Below, piece by piece: positions 1 through 6,167 of a stretch of DNA of 9,631 nucleotides; the first letter of the stretch is position 1, and every line of letters starts with the position of its first letter. The notes beneath the pieces were generated by a model. That model saw only the letters and a program-made list of their open reading frames with translations, ran no database searches and had not been told where the DNA came from. The translations under genes were made by a program, and so were the position numbers. Source of the DNA: an uncultured Clostridium sp. (GTDB taxonomy: Bacteria; Bacillota; Clostridia; Peptostreptococcales; Peptostreptococcaceae); the NCBI GenBank assembly GCA_900539645.1, contig UQCY01000063.1, positions 1-9,631 of the forward strand. Direction: 5' to 3'.

Positions 1-48
1 CGCCTTTTATGGACTTTCACCACAGATTAATAGCATGCCCGTCATACT
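1..48 (-). other. Possible 5' part of a structured RNA running out of the window
   Basis: On the minus strand, directly after the operon terminator, the sequence contains GTGGTGAAAGTCC, with short complementary flanks (TGG/CCA), followed by AAAAGGCG at the window edge. A GGTGAAAnTCC hairpin is a familiar element of FMN and cobalamin riboswitches and of some group II intron domain I sequences. Only 48 bases are visible and the diagnostic remainder lies outside, so no family can be assigned. No coding sequence is apparent here. Confidence 0.2.
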
Positions 49-78
49 AAAAAGGCCGTTGCATTAATTGCAACAGCC
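49..78 (-). terminator. Intrinsic terminator of the cooS operon
   Basis: On the minus strand a 10-base stem (GGCTGTTGCA / TGCAACGGCC, one G-T wobble) with a 5-base loop is followed by five T. It lies 8 bases after the stop codon of the oxidoreductase gene and marks the end of the three-gene operon. Confidence 0.9.
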
Positions 79-86
79 TCATATTT

Positions 87-1304
87 TTAGTAATTCCAGA
101 TATACTTTCCTCTTTCTCCTGTTCCATAGAAATCAGCAAATGTTATATCAAAAATATTCTCTTTAAAATCTACATCTATATCATTCTTAATTATATACTG
201 CCAAATTCCCGAATGAGAAATATCTCCCTGAAGAAGAATTCCCTTAAGCTTACCATCTCTAACAACTGCCTTCTTGTAGTTCTTAGAATCTTCCTGCTCT
301 ACAACCTTGTCCCCTTCCTCTTCTCTTATATTTCCAAGACAAAGAGTAACTAGTCCGTAGAAATTCATAGTATTCTTTAAAGCAAATCTATCTTCATATT
401 TTTCTTCCATACCTGACATATTTCTAGCTGCAGTTTTTCCCTGCTTCATAGCGTTTGGCCAGATTCCTGAAAGACCTGCAACATCTCCTGCTGCATAAAC
501 ATCGTCAACACTAGTTTTCATAAAGTCGTCTACAACAATCCCTCTGTCTACTTCTACATTGCTTCCTTCTAAAAATCCTACTGCTGGTCTAACCCCAGCT
601 GCAACGATTATCATATCGCAAGCAACTGTTTCTCCTGTATCAAATGTAACTGCGTGAATTTTTCCGTCTTCAGAGCACTCAGCCTTATCAGCTTTACATC
701 CAAGGTAGAATTTCGCACCTGCATCTTCAAATTTTCTCTGGTATTCTTCAGCTGCATGTGGATTTAACTGAACAGGAAGTATGCTAGGAGCCATTTCGAC
801 TATTGTTACATCCTTACCTCTTTCAAGAAGTCCATGTGCAGCATCAAGCCCAACAAGACCTGATCCAACGATAAGTATCTTTTCTGATTCCTCAGCCATC
901 TTATCTATAGCCTGGGCATCTCTTAAATGTCTAAGCCCAAACACGTTAGATGCCTTTCTAAAATCTCCAACTGGTGGTATAAAGCTATTTGCACCTGTTG
1001 CTATTAGAAGCTTGTCGTATTTTACAACATCACCATCTAAAAGGACAACTTCCTTATTAGCTGTGTCTATTTTATCAACTCCAACCTTTTTCCAGTCTAT
1101 ATTGTTTACTTCGAAAAAGTCTTCACTTGTGAAGTTTAGAGTCTTTTCATCTCTCTCATGTGATATATATTTATGTAGCATACAACGAGAGTGTACAAAC
1201 TGATCTTCTGAAACCATTGTAATTTCAGAGCATTTGTCTAATTTTCTTAATTCTTCAGCTGCTGTAATACCTGCAGCCCCTACACCGATAATTACATACT
1301 TCAT
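87..1304 (-). CDS. FAD-dependent NAD(P)H oxidoreductase, electron-transfer partner of CooS
   Basis: This is a 405-residue cytoplasmic flavoprotein of the pyridine nucleotide-disulfide oxidoreductase class I family, a full-length member. Visible are the N-terminal FAD-binding motif GVGAAG (about residues 7-12), the ATG motif (102-104), a second Rossmann motif GSGLVG for NAD(P)H (about 147-152), AAGVRP (235-240), and the second FAD motif with AAGDVA (271-276). Cys41 in HSRCMLHKYI lies where NADH oxidases and CoA-disulfide reductases carry their redox-active cysteine, so it may be functional. The start is supported by AGGAGGTGT ending 7 bases before the ATG. This ribosome binding site overlaps the stop codon of the preceding gene, four bases away, which indicates translational coupling. 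In cooS-ferredoxin-oxidoreductase operons this protein is thought to pass electrons between the Fe-S protein and NAD(P)H. Direction of flow and nucleotide preference are not readable from sequence. Confidence 0.9.
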   Translation of the reverse strand: MKYVIIGVGAAGITAAEELRKLDKCSEITMVSEDQFVHSRCMLHKYISHERDEKTLNFTSEDFFEVNNIDWKKVGVDKIDTANKEVVLLDGDVVKYDKLLIATGANSFIPPVGDFRKASNVFGLRHLRDAQAIDKMAEESEKILIVGSGLVGLDAAHGLLERGKDVTIVEMAPSILPVQLNPHAAEEYQRKFEDAGAKFYLGCKADKAECSEDGKIHAVTFDTGETVACDMIIVAAGVRPAVGFLEGSNVEVDRGIVVDDFMKTSVDDVYAAGDVAGLSGIWPNAMKQGKTAARNMSGMEEKYEDRFALKNTMNFYGLVTLCLGNIREEEGDKVVEQEDSKNYKKAVVRDGKLKGILLQGDISHSGIWQYIIKNDIDVDFKENIFDITFADFYGTGERGKYIWNY

Positions 1305-1308
1305 CAGC

Positions 1309-1755
1309 TTACACCTCCTCTACATGAATTGCTTTTTTAGGACATGATTTTACGCAACTTGGCTCTCCACCATGCTCTAAGCAGAAATCACATTTTATAA
1401 CTTTTGTCTTAGTTATTCTATCTGGTTTTAATACACCAAATGGACAGTTCATCACACACATAAAGCAAGAACCACATCTTTTTTCGTCGTATGTAACAAG
1501 TCCTGATTCTGGGTCTTTTTTAAGAGCACCACTCATGCAAGACATTACGCATTCTGGTTCATCACAATGTCTGCAGAATATTGGACGATAATTTCCTTTT
1601 TCGTCTTTATATATAAAGTTTCTTGATTCATTTCCTGGGTCAAGAAGGTTTAGTGTATAAACATCGCCTTCATCTTTTCTGTGAGCCTGCATACAAGCTA
1701 CTGAGCAGTTTTTGCATCCATCACATTTTTCGTAGTCTACAATTATTCTTTTCAT
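1309..1755 (-). CDS. CooF-like four-cluster [4Fe-4S] electron-transfer protein
   Basis: This is a 148-residue protein of the HycB/DmsB/CooF ferredoxin family. It has 16 cysteines in four groups: CX2CX2CX3C (11, 14, 17, 21), CX2CX4CX3C (61, 64, 69, 73), CX2CX2CX3CP (94, 97, 100, 104), and CX2CX8CX3CP (122, 125, 134, 138). This is enough for four [4Fe-4S] clusters forming a wire. There is no signal peptide or membrane segment, so it should act in the cytoplasm. The frame is open 11 codons further upstream (to 1788), but I choose the internal ATG at 1755. AAGGAGGGCG lies 5 bases before it, and the longer form would overlap the end of cooS without a ribosome binding site. Lying between cooS and the flavoprotein gene, it most likely links those two enzymes. 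The symbol cooF is possible, but the family has many members with other partners. Confidence 0.9.
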   Translation of the reverse strand: MKRIIVDYEKCDGCKNCSVACMQAHRKDEGDVYTLNLLDPGNESRNFIYKDEKGNYRPIFCRHCDEPECVMSCMSGALKKDPESGLVTYDEKRCGSCFMCVMNCPFGVLKPDRITKTKVIKCDFCLEHGGEPSCVKSCPKKAIHVEEV

Positions 1756-1768
1756 ATAGACGCCCTCC

Positions 1769-3655
1769 TTAGATATTAAGTGCAGCACGTTTTTCTTCTA
1801 TAATTTTTTCAAGAATATCAGCTGTTTCTTTTGCATCTGGGTTTATTATTACCTGTCCACCTGTTAACTGTTTCATATCTTCAGTTAATACTTTTACCGC
1901 TACATCACTTCCTGTTACAAATGGAGGTAATCCTAAGTGTAGTGGTAATCCTAAAGCAAGTCCGAAGCATCCATCAGCAAGTGCCTGTTCTTCTAGCCAC
2001 TGAGCTGCAGATAATACAAGTGGTAACTGAGGTAAATCTATTCCTATAGCTTCAGCTAATTCTGTAGCTACTATTTCTAGTCTTCCTATTGCTAGACATG
2101 GACCGAAGTTTAATACTGGTGGTATTCCTAAAGATTCGCAAACTTTTCTTAGTTTTGGTCCAGCGTATTTAGCAGCTTCTGGATTCATAAATCCGCAGTT
2201 TTCTATTCCTCCTGAAGAACATCCAGCAGTTAAAACTATTATATCTCTTGATATTAATTCTTTAACTAAATCAACACTTAAAACATCGTGTCCTCCTGCA
2301 GTTAAGTTTGAACATCCAACTACTCCTGCAACACCTTTTATTTCTCCAGCTACTAATAAGTCTATAAGTGGTTTCCAGTTTCCACCTAAGAAGTCTTTTA
2401 ATGAACCTTCACTTACACCAGTTAGTGCATTGTCGAATCCATGATCTTCAAATAAGTTTAGCTCCACCTTTCCTCTTCTTGATGTATAAGATTCTATTAT
2501 TTTATCTATTATTTCTTCAGAAACAGCTTCTCTATTTTCAAAGTCGAATTCTTTTAATTCTGCATTTGCTTTTTTAGCAACGCTATCTATACATATCTGT
2601 TTTATTTTTAATTCGTCACATATTGGCTCTATTCCTGGAAGTGTACAGTTGAATTCTGATATAACTGCATCTATTGCACCAGTTGCAAGTATTGCTTCAC
2701 TTGTGTAGTTATTTCCTGCATGTCCGTCAAATATATCTTCGTAGTGAGCACCTCTTAGCTGTAAATCCTGTCCAACACAAGTACATCCAACTAATTTGAA
2801 CCCTTTTGCTCCAACTGCTTCAGCTTTTTTAACAACATCTTCTTCAGTTAATCTCTTCTGAAGGTATGTGAACATTGAGTGCTGATGTCCAGTTATCATT
2901 ATGTTTATATAATCAGGGTTTACAACTCTCATTCCTACAGGAGCAAGTCTTATTTCTGGCTCTCCTAAAACTATATCGTTTAGTAGGTTTGTAAGAGTTA
3001 ATCCGTATATACCTGTTGAAATTCCTAGTTTTAAACAGTCTTTTAGCATATCAACTGGGTCTGAGTTTAAGTTTGTTGAACATTTTACAACACCATGACA
3101 TACTTCTGATTTTGCTCCACCAGGTAGTATTCCAAGTTCTTTCCAGTTTTCATATCTTGGAGCATAAGCCATTTTTTTGATTAATTTCATTTCTTCAAAT
3201 TCAGGAAGATATAAATCAGCTAATACAGCATCTGCAACCATTTCTGCTCTTTTGTGCATATCTTCTTCATGTATTTCAAATATATCTGCTAATTTATTTA
3301 ACGCATTTATTCCTTTTATTTCACCTTTTTTCTGAGCTACGTCTTTTACGTTTCTAGCTGTATTTTCAACAACGTGTATGTAGCATCCTGATCCTGATGC
3401 AACTGCTCTTAAAAAGTTTCTTGTAACTATTGTATCTGCATTTGCTCCACATATTCCTCTTGGAGAATCTGGAGTTATTCTACAAGGACCATTTGAACAT
3501 AGTCTACAGCAAACTCCCTGTAAACCAAATCCACATTTAGTTTTCTGAGTGTCTACTCTATGATGAGATGTTTCAAATGGAAGATTTCTGATGTAACCTT
3601 CTAAAGGTTTGTCTGCACTTTTACATGTATTACAGCCATAGCATTTATGATTCAT
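1769..3655 (-). CDS. cooS: Anaerobic Ni-Fe carbon monoxide dehydrogenase (CooS) homologue, divergent
   Basis: At 628 residues this matches the CooS family in length. Canonical enzymes interconvert CO and CO2 at a Ni-Fe-S C-cluster in a cytoplasmic homodimer. Cys41 and Cys49 fit the D-cluster, and Cys50, 53, 58 and 69 fit the B-cluster. Candidate C-cluster ligands are His257, Cys293, Cys337, Cys448, Cys479 and Cys520, so all six positions are filled. Deviations, judged against Carboxydothermus CODH-II from memory: the acid-base lysine of the SEKA motif reads EEQA (Gln557), the HSxH proton-relay segment reads CYIH (91-94), and the usual CVDNSR reads CLAIGR. An N-terminal CX2CX2C (Cys5, 8, 11) is additional. 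The start has AGGAGGT 6 bases upstream. The gene leads an operon with the Fe-S protein and flavoprotein genes. The family call is secure; CO as the true substrate is not. No cooC or acetyl-CoA synthase gene is present in the window. Confidence 0.93.
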   Translation of the reverse strand: MNHKCYGCNTCKSADKPLEGYIRNLPFETSHHRVDTQKTKCGFGLQGVCCRLCSNGPCRITPDSPRGICGANADTIVTRNFLRAVASGSGCYIHVVENTARNVKDVAQKKGEIKGINALNKLADIFEIHEEDMHKRAEMVADAVLADLYLPEFEEMKLIKKMAYAPRYENWKELGILPGGAKSEVCHGVVKCSTNLNSDPVDMLKDCLKLGISTGIYGLTLTNLLNDIVLGEPEIRLAPVGMRVVNPDYINIMITGHQHSMFTYLQKRLTEEDVVKKAEAVGAKGFKLVGCTCVGQDLQLRGAHYEDIFDGHAGNNYTSEAILATGAIDAVISEFNCTLPGIEPICDELKIKQICIDSVAKKANAELKEFDFENREAVSEEIIDKIIESYTSRRGKVELNLFEDHGFDNALTGVSEGSLKDFLGGNWKPLIDLLVAGEIKGVAGVVGCSNLTAGGHDVLSVDLVKELISRDIIVLTAGCSSGGIENCGFMNPEAAKYAGPKLRKVCESLGIPPVLNFGPCLAIGRLEIVATELAEAIGIDLPQLPLVLSAAQWLEEQALADGCFGLALGLPLHLGLPPFVTGSDVAVKVLTEDMKQLTGGQVIINPDAKETADILEKIIEEKRAALNI

Positions 3656-3747
3656 AATTTTACCTCCTGATATTGGAAATTAATTTTTTTAATTATTTTT
3701 TTGATTTTGAATTTATTATTGCCTCGATTAAAAACTTGATGAATTTT

Positions 3748-3776
3748 GTTATTTTGTTTGACGCTTTATTTGTCAA
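3748..3776 (-). promoter_or_regulatory. Candidate promoter of the cooS operon
   Basis: On the minus strand a perfect -35 TTGACA (3776-3771) is followed after 17 bases by AATAAC (3753-3748), four of six matches to a -10 box. The -35 is also the end of an inverted repeat TTGAC-N9-GTCAA (3758-3776), which could be bound by a regulator. The leader to the cooS ATG would be about 85 bases and very AT-rich. The -10 is weak, which fits a regulated or activated promoter. Confidence 0.5.
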
Positions 3777-3808
3777 TCTGCATTTTTAATTTTTACTCCA
3801 TTTTTATT

Positions 3809-3825
3809 TGGACTATTTTAGTCCA
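3809..3825. promoter_or_regulatory. Palindromic operator resembling the IscR type 1 site
   Basis: The sequence is a perfect 7-3-7 inverted repeat, TGGACTA-TTT-TAGTCCA. Its core GACTATTTTAGTC fits the core of the E. coli IscR type 1 consensus (GACTR-WWW-YAGTC). It lies about 90 bases after the stop codon of the Rrf2-family gene and about 30 bases upstream of the proposed cooS -35 box. The likely ligand is the neighbouring Rrf2 protein, which is an inference. Placement upstream of -35 would allow activation, or repression of another start not recognised here. Confidence 0.6.
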
Positions 3826-3846
3826 CTTTAATTTTAAAAATTTTTT

Positions 3847-3872
3847 AGCTTGAAGTTATACAAGCTTTTTTT
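3847..3872 (+). terminator. Small hairpin with a T tract, terminator-like
   Basis: A 6-base stem AGCTTG/CAAGCT with an 8-base loop is followed by a run of seven T (3866-3872, the first being the last stem base) on the plus strand, opposite to all genes here. Read on the minus strand, as needed to end the rrf2 transcript, the T run comes only after six A, which is a poor terminator. It may act weakly in both directions or block antisense transcription. Confidence 0.3.
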
Positions 3873-3912
3873 ATTTTTTATAATGCAAAATTTAACTTTT
3901 TAATACTCTTTT

Positions 3913-4359
3913 TTACAATATACTTTTTCTACTATCGAAGTCTTTAGATTTACATTCAAAGTTTCTATCCTCTAATATTTCTTCAAGACTTCTTCTCTTT
4001 AGCAGCATTTCTACCTGATTTTGGATAAATATCAGTTCTTTATGTACTTTGCACATCCCATTTGAACCATTTCTGTTGCAGAAGCTGTGTATACACTCCA
4101 TAACAGCAAAGTCTGGATCAACTGCGATTATTACATCGTACAGAGTTAGTTCGTTTAGGTCTTTTTTTAAACTATATCCTCCATTTGCTCCCCTTTTTAT
4201 CTCTACTATCTCGCTCTTTGCAAGCTTTTTGATAATCTTGTAAGCAAATGCCTCTGGTAGTAATTCCCTTTCGCATATTGTTTTGATTGTTAATTTTTCT
4301 TCGTCTTTTAGAGCTCTGACTATTCTAATTGCATAGTCGCTTTCCCTTGTAAATAACAT
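3913..4359 (-). CDS. Rrf2-family Fe-S transcriptional regulator (IscR/NsrR type)
   Basis: This is a 148-residue DNA-binding protein, the usual length for the Rrf2 family. The N-terminal winged helix-turn-helix starts with the typical MLFTRESDYAIRIVRAL, and the wing carries RGANGGYSL (56-64). The C-terminal half has Cys89, Cys94 and Cys103 plus His106 (CX4CX8CX2H). These compare with the CX5CX5CX2H cluster ligands of IscR and the three cysteines of NsrR, so a [2Fe-2S] or [4Fe-4S] sensor is likely. The start ATG is preceded by AGGTGA 6 bases upstream. A strong promoter lies immediately before it, giving a leader of under 20 bases. Its product probably controls the cooS operon directly downstream, through the palindrome at 3809-3825, and perhaps itself through TTATC-N6-GATAA at 4386-4401. 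Whether it senses cluster supply, O2, NO or CO cannot be told. Confidence 0.88.
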   Translation of the reverse strand: MLFTRESDYAIRIVRALKDEEKLTIKTICERELLPEAFAYKIIKKLAKSEIVEIKRGANGGYSLKKDLNELTLYDVIIAVDPDFAVMECIHSFCNRNGSNGMCKVHKELIFIQNQVEMLLKRRSLEEILEDRNFECKSKDFDSRKSIL

Positions 4360-4382
4360 TTTCCATCACCTACTATGTCTTA

Positions 4383-4411
4383 ATTTTATCAAACTAGATA
4401 ATTTTTGTCAA
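4383..4411 (-). promoter_or_regulatory. Strong promoter of the Rrf2 regulator gene
   Basis: On the minus strand a consensus -35 TTGACA (4411-4406), a 17-base spacer and a -10 TAAAAT (4388-4383) preceded by TG-A form an extended -10 promoter. The start site would be near 4376, before the ribosome binding site at 4371-4366. The -35 box coincides with the tip of the palindromic repeat 4406-4625. A 5-6-5 inverted repeat (TTATC/GATAA, 4386-4401) overlaps the -10 and spacer and could serve autoregulation. Confidence 0.75.
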
Positions 4412-4465
4412 CATTATTTTGTTAAATTTTTTTCATCTAAATAAGACGATTTATAAAATCTTTTG

Positions 4466-4546
4466 AAAAAACAAAAGGGAGATATATGTAGTCTTCTCTC
4501 CAGGCAATCGAGTTGCATTGTCGAGTTCGGCTACATATATTCTCCC
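4466..4546 (-). terminator. Probable terminator after alr, formed by the tip of element I
   Basis: On the minus strand a 15-base stem with one bulge (GGGAGA / TCTCCC at its base) closes a 39-base loop and is followed by TTTTGTTTTTT (4476-4466). The plus strand also has a T-rich tract after the same stem (4547-4560), so it could end transcription in both directions. The loop is long for a terminator, which lowers certainty. Confidence 0.5.
4496..4525 (+). repeat. Shared core repeat, copy 1
   Basis: The copy holds CTCTCCAGGC (4496-4505), AATCGAGTTGC (4506-4516) and ATTGTCGAG (4517-4525). The same three blocks recur in the same order on the minus strand at 6380-6300, where a 50-base insertion separates the first two. 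Outside this core the surrounding palindrome arms are not similar to those of the other copy. Confidence 0.75.
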
Positions 4547-4702
4547 TATTTTTTGTTTTTCAAATAGATTTTTTATAAATCGCTACTTCTTTAATCTGAA
4601 AACATATTTAACAAAATTGTTGACTGCAAATTTGTGTGTTTTTGTACACTAGTTTATATTTTGTATAATGTTTTATTGTCAGTCTTTTTAAGTTTTTAAA
4701 TA

Positions 4703-5878
4703 CTAATATCTTAGATAGTCGTCGTATTTTATTATGTCTTCGTGTTCAATGAATACTCTTGGTATTCTTCTTGAGATGTTGCACATTATTTCGTGGGCAA
4801 TTGTTCCGCAGTCATCTGCAAATTCACTTATGCTCACACCACCTTTTCCAAATACTACAGCTTCATCTCCAACTTTTATGTCGTCGTCCATTCCTATTTT
4901 TATCATGCACTGGTCCATACATATTCTTCCAACTACTTCATAGTCTTTTCCATTTATGCAAACTTTTGGATTTTTTCTTCCTCTTACAAATCCATCTGCA
5001 TATCCTATTGCAAGTGTGGCAATTCTTTCTTTTTCCTTAGCTTCGTAAGTGCATCCGTAGCTTATTTTTTCGCCAGGCTCTATTGTTTTTATATAAGAAA
5101 CCCTAGTTTTTATAGTCATTACAGGCTCAACAGGCACTCTTTCTTTCATAATATCATCTGAAGGATAGCATCCGTACATGATTATCCCCGCTCTTACCAT
5201 GTCGAATTTTAAATCGTCGCAATCAACTATAGCTGCACTATTTGCTGCATGCACCAATGGCACTTCAACGCCTTCTTCTTTTAATCTATTTAACATATAC
5301 TTGAATTTTTCGCCCTGCATTTCAGTAAAGCTCTTGTCAACTTCATCAGCTGCAGCAAAATGAGTAAATATCCCCTTAATACTAATTCTATCCATTTCGC
5401 TTATTTCTTTAATCTGCTGAACAGACTCCTCAGTAACCTTAAATCCAAGTCTGTTCATACCAGTATCTATCTTTATATGAACCTTCGCATCCATCTCTAA
5501 ATCTTCTGCTGCTTTATTTAACTTCACAGCGTCTTCCATAGAATAAACAGTAAACATAACATCATTTCTGATTATATCTCTGTATCTCTGCTCTGGAGTA
5601 TATCCAAGTATCAGAATTGGAAGATCTAACCCCTTTCTTCTAAGCTCCATAGCCTCCTCAGCTCTAGAAACAGCTAAATACTCAACATCATTTTCCTCTA
5701 AAGTCTTTGCAATCTCAACAGAACCATGCCCATAAGCATCTGCCTTAACGATACCACAAATCTTTTCCCCGTTATTTAAAACCTTTCTAATACTTTCTAA
5801 ATTTCTCTTAAAAGCATCTAAATCTATCTCTGCCCAAGCAACCGCCTTAATTCTACTCTTATCTATCATCTCTGACAT
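4703..5878 (-). CDS. alr: Alanine racemase, PLP-dependent
   Basis: This 391-residue enzyme interconverts L- and D-alanine in the cytoplasm, supplying D-alanine for peptidoglycan. The PLP lysine is Lys45 in VKADAYGHG. KIDTGMNRLGF (136-146) is the conserved arginine-bearing motif. Tyr274 in ISYGCTY is the second catalytic base from the partner subunit, and RICMDQ (318-323) is also typical. There are no membrane segments, so it is not a VanT-type racemase. The start is uncertain: the only Shine-Dalgarno-like stretch, GGGGG (5884-5880), is one base before the first ATG but 10 bases before the in-frame ATG at 5869 (residue 4). The shorter protein of 388 residues may therefore be the real one. The gene is monocistronic, with its own promoter upstream and the palindrome 4406-4625 downstream. 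Confidence 0.95.
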   Translation of the reverse strand: MSEMIDKSRIKAVAWAEIDLDAFKRNLESIRKVLNNGEKICGIVKADAYGHGSVEIAKTLEENDVEYLAVSRAEEAMELRRKGLDLPILILGYTPEQRYRDIIRNDVMFTVYSMEDAVKLNKAAEDLEMDAKVHIKIDTGMNRLGFKVTEESVQQIKEISEMDRISIKGIFTHFAAADEVDKSFTEMQGEKFKYMLNRLKEEGVEVPLVHAANSAAIVDCDDLKFDMVRAGIIMYGCYPSDDIMKERVPVEPVMTIKTRVSYIKTIEPGEKISYGCTYEAKEKERIATLAIGYADGFVRGRKNPKVCINGKDYEVVGRICMDQCMIKIGMDDDIKVGDEAVVFGKGGVSISEFADDCGTIAHEIMCNISRRIPRVFIEHEDIIKYDDYLRY

Positions 5879-5969
5879 ACCCCCAGTCTAAACTAATATA
5901 TATATCTAAAAGTCTTATTTTCTAATCTATCTAAATAACCTTATTCTTTAAAAAACACAACAATTAATA

Positions 5970-5999
5970 ATTTTACATGTCTATAAACTAAACTCTCAA
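5970..5999 (-). promoter_or_regulatory. Candidate alr promoter
   Basis: On the minus strand TTGAGA (5999-5994) and TAAAAT (5975-5970) are separated by 18 bases. Both hexamers have five of six consensus matches. The leader to alr would be about 85 bases of AT-rich sequence without an obvious riboswitch or attenuator. The promoter lies downstream of the small-RNA terminator, which fits separate transcription of alr. Confidence 0.55.
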
Positions 6000-6058
6000 C
6001 ACATAAAATCAAAAATCGCTTAATAAACTATATACTAATATAAATTACTTTACCGCAT

Positions 6059-6102
6059 AAAAAAAGAACCACACTGCATCAGTTTTTAACACACTGCGGT
6101 CC
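6059..6102 (-). terminator. Terminator of the candidate small RNA
   Basis: On the minus strand GGACCGCAGTGTG pairs with TGCAGTGTGGTTC at 12 of 13 positions, four of them wobble pairs, with an 11-base loop. The stem is followed by seven T (6065-6059). The DNA arms also read as near direct repeats of ACACTGC. Confidence 0.75.
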
Positions 6103-6161
6103 TCTATACTAAAAAATCCCACCGGGTTGCGCTTGAAATCAGAGGCGTGGTGGGTTCTGTT
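6059..6161 (-). ncRNA. Candidate small RNA of about 100 bases
   Basis: The unit lies between ysxC and alr and has a -10 box just upstream and a hairpin with seven T at its end. On the minus strand it contains two stem-loops. The first pairs CCCACC with GGTGGG (6154-6149 and 6123-6118) around a 25-base loop that includes a short CGC/GCG stem, and it is followed by ATTTTTT. The second is the terminator at 6102-6059. CCTCT in the first loop is complementary to AGAGG in the linker before the second hairpin, so a pseudoknot or alternative fold is possible. There is no start codon with a ribosome binding site and no open frame. I do not recognise a known RNA family. Confidence 0.5.
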
Positions 6162-6167
6162 ATCTAC

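Larger units (their letters stand above)
4406..4625. repeat. Long imperfect palindrome with conserved loop core (element I)
   Basis: The two halves are imperfect reverse complements over about 90 bases each. The outer ends pair GTCAACATTATTTTGTTAAAT (4407-4427) with ATTTAACAAAATTGTTGAC (4606-4624). Further in, GATTTATAAAA...ATCTTTTGAAAAA pairs with its partner near 4553-4582, and GGGAGATATATGTAG (4477-4491) with CTACATATATTCTCCC (4531-4546). The 39-base loop (4492-4530) carries the core also found in the element at 6195-6486. It occupies most of the 343-base gap between alr and the Rrf2 gene. There is no open reading frame inside and no clear target-site duplication. A MITE-like or REP-like element is the best description. 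Confidence 0.75.

Noticed and set aside
781..1203. Open frame of 140 codons on the plus strand opposite the flavoprotein gene
   Set aside because: It is fully antisense to a well-supported gene and its translation is serine- and leucine-rich without domains. No ribosome binding site was seen. The same applies to the plus-strand frames opposite cooS, alr, ysxC and lon.
1756..1788. Longer start for the four-cluster Fe-S protein (11 extra codons)
   Set aside because: The extension overlaps the cooS 3' end and has no ribosome binding site, while AAGGAGGGCG stands correctly before the internal ATG at 1755.
1769..3655. Hybrid-cluster protein (Hcp) instead of CooS
   Set aside because: The length, the D- and B-cluster cysteine pattern at 41-69 and the six C-cluster ligand positions fit CooS. 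Only a possible Hcp-like activity remains open.
4492..4530. CRISPR array or hairpin ribozyme in the palindrome loop
   Set aside because: There is only one copy of each short block per locus with no spaced repeats, and no twister or hammerhead core could be matched.
4406..4625. Complete insertion sequence
   Set aside because: There is no transposase frame inside, and I could not find a clean target-site duplication next to the ends.
4793..5161. Plus-strand frames opposite the alr 3' half with hydrophobic, phenylalanine-rich translations
   Set aside because: These look like membrane segments only because they read the complement of lysine- and glutamate-rich codons. They overlap each other in different frames.
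6059..6161. T-box or other known leader riboswitch controlling alr
   Set aside because: The T-box sequence TGGNACCGCG and a Stem I pattern are absent. The unit ends in a terminator, and a separate promoter for alr lies after it.
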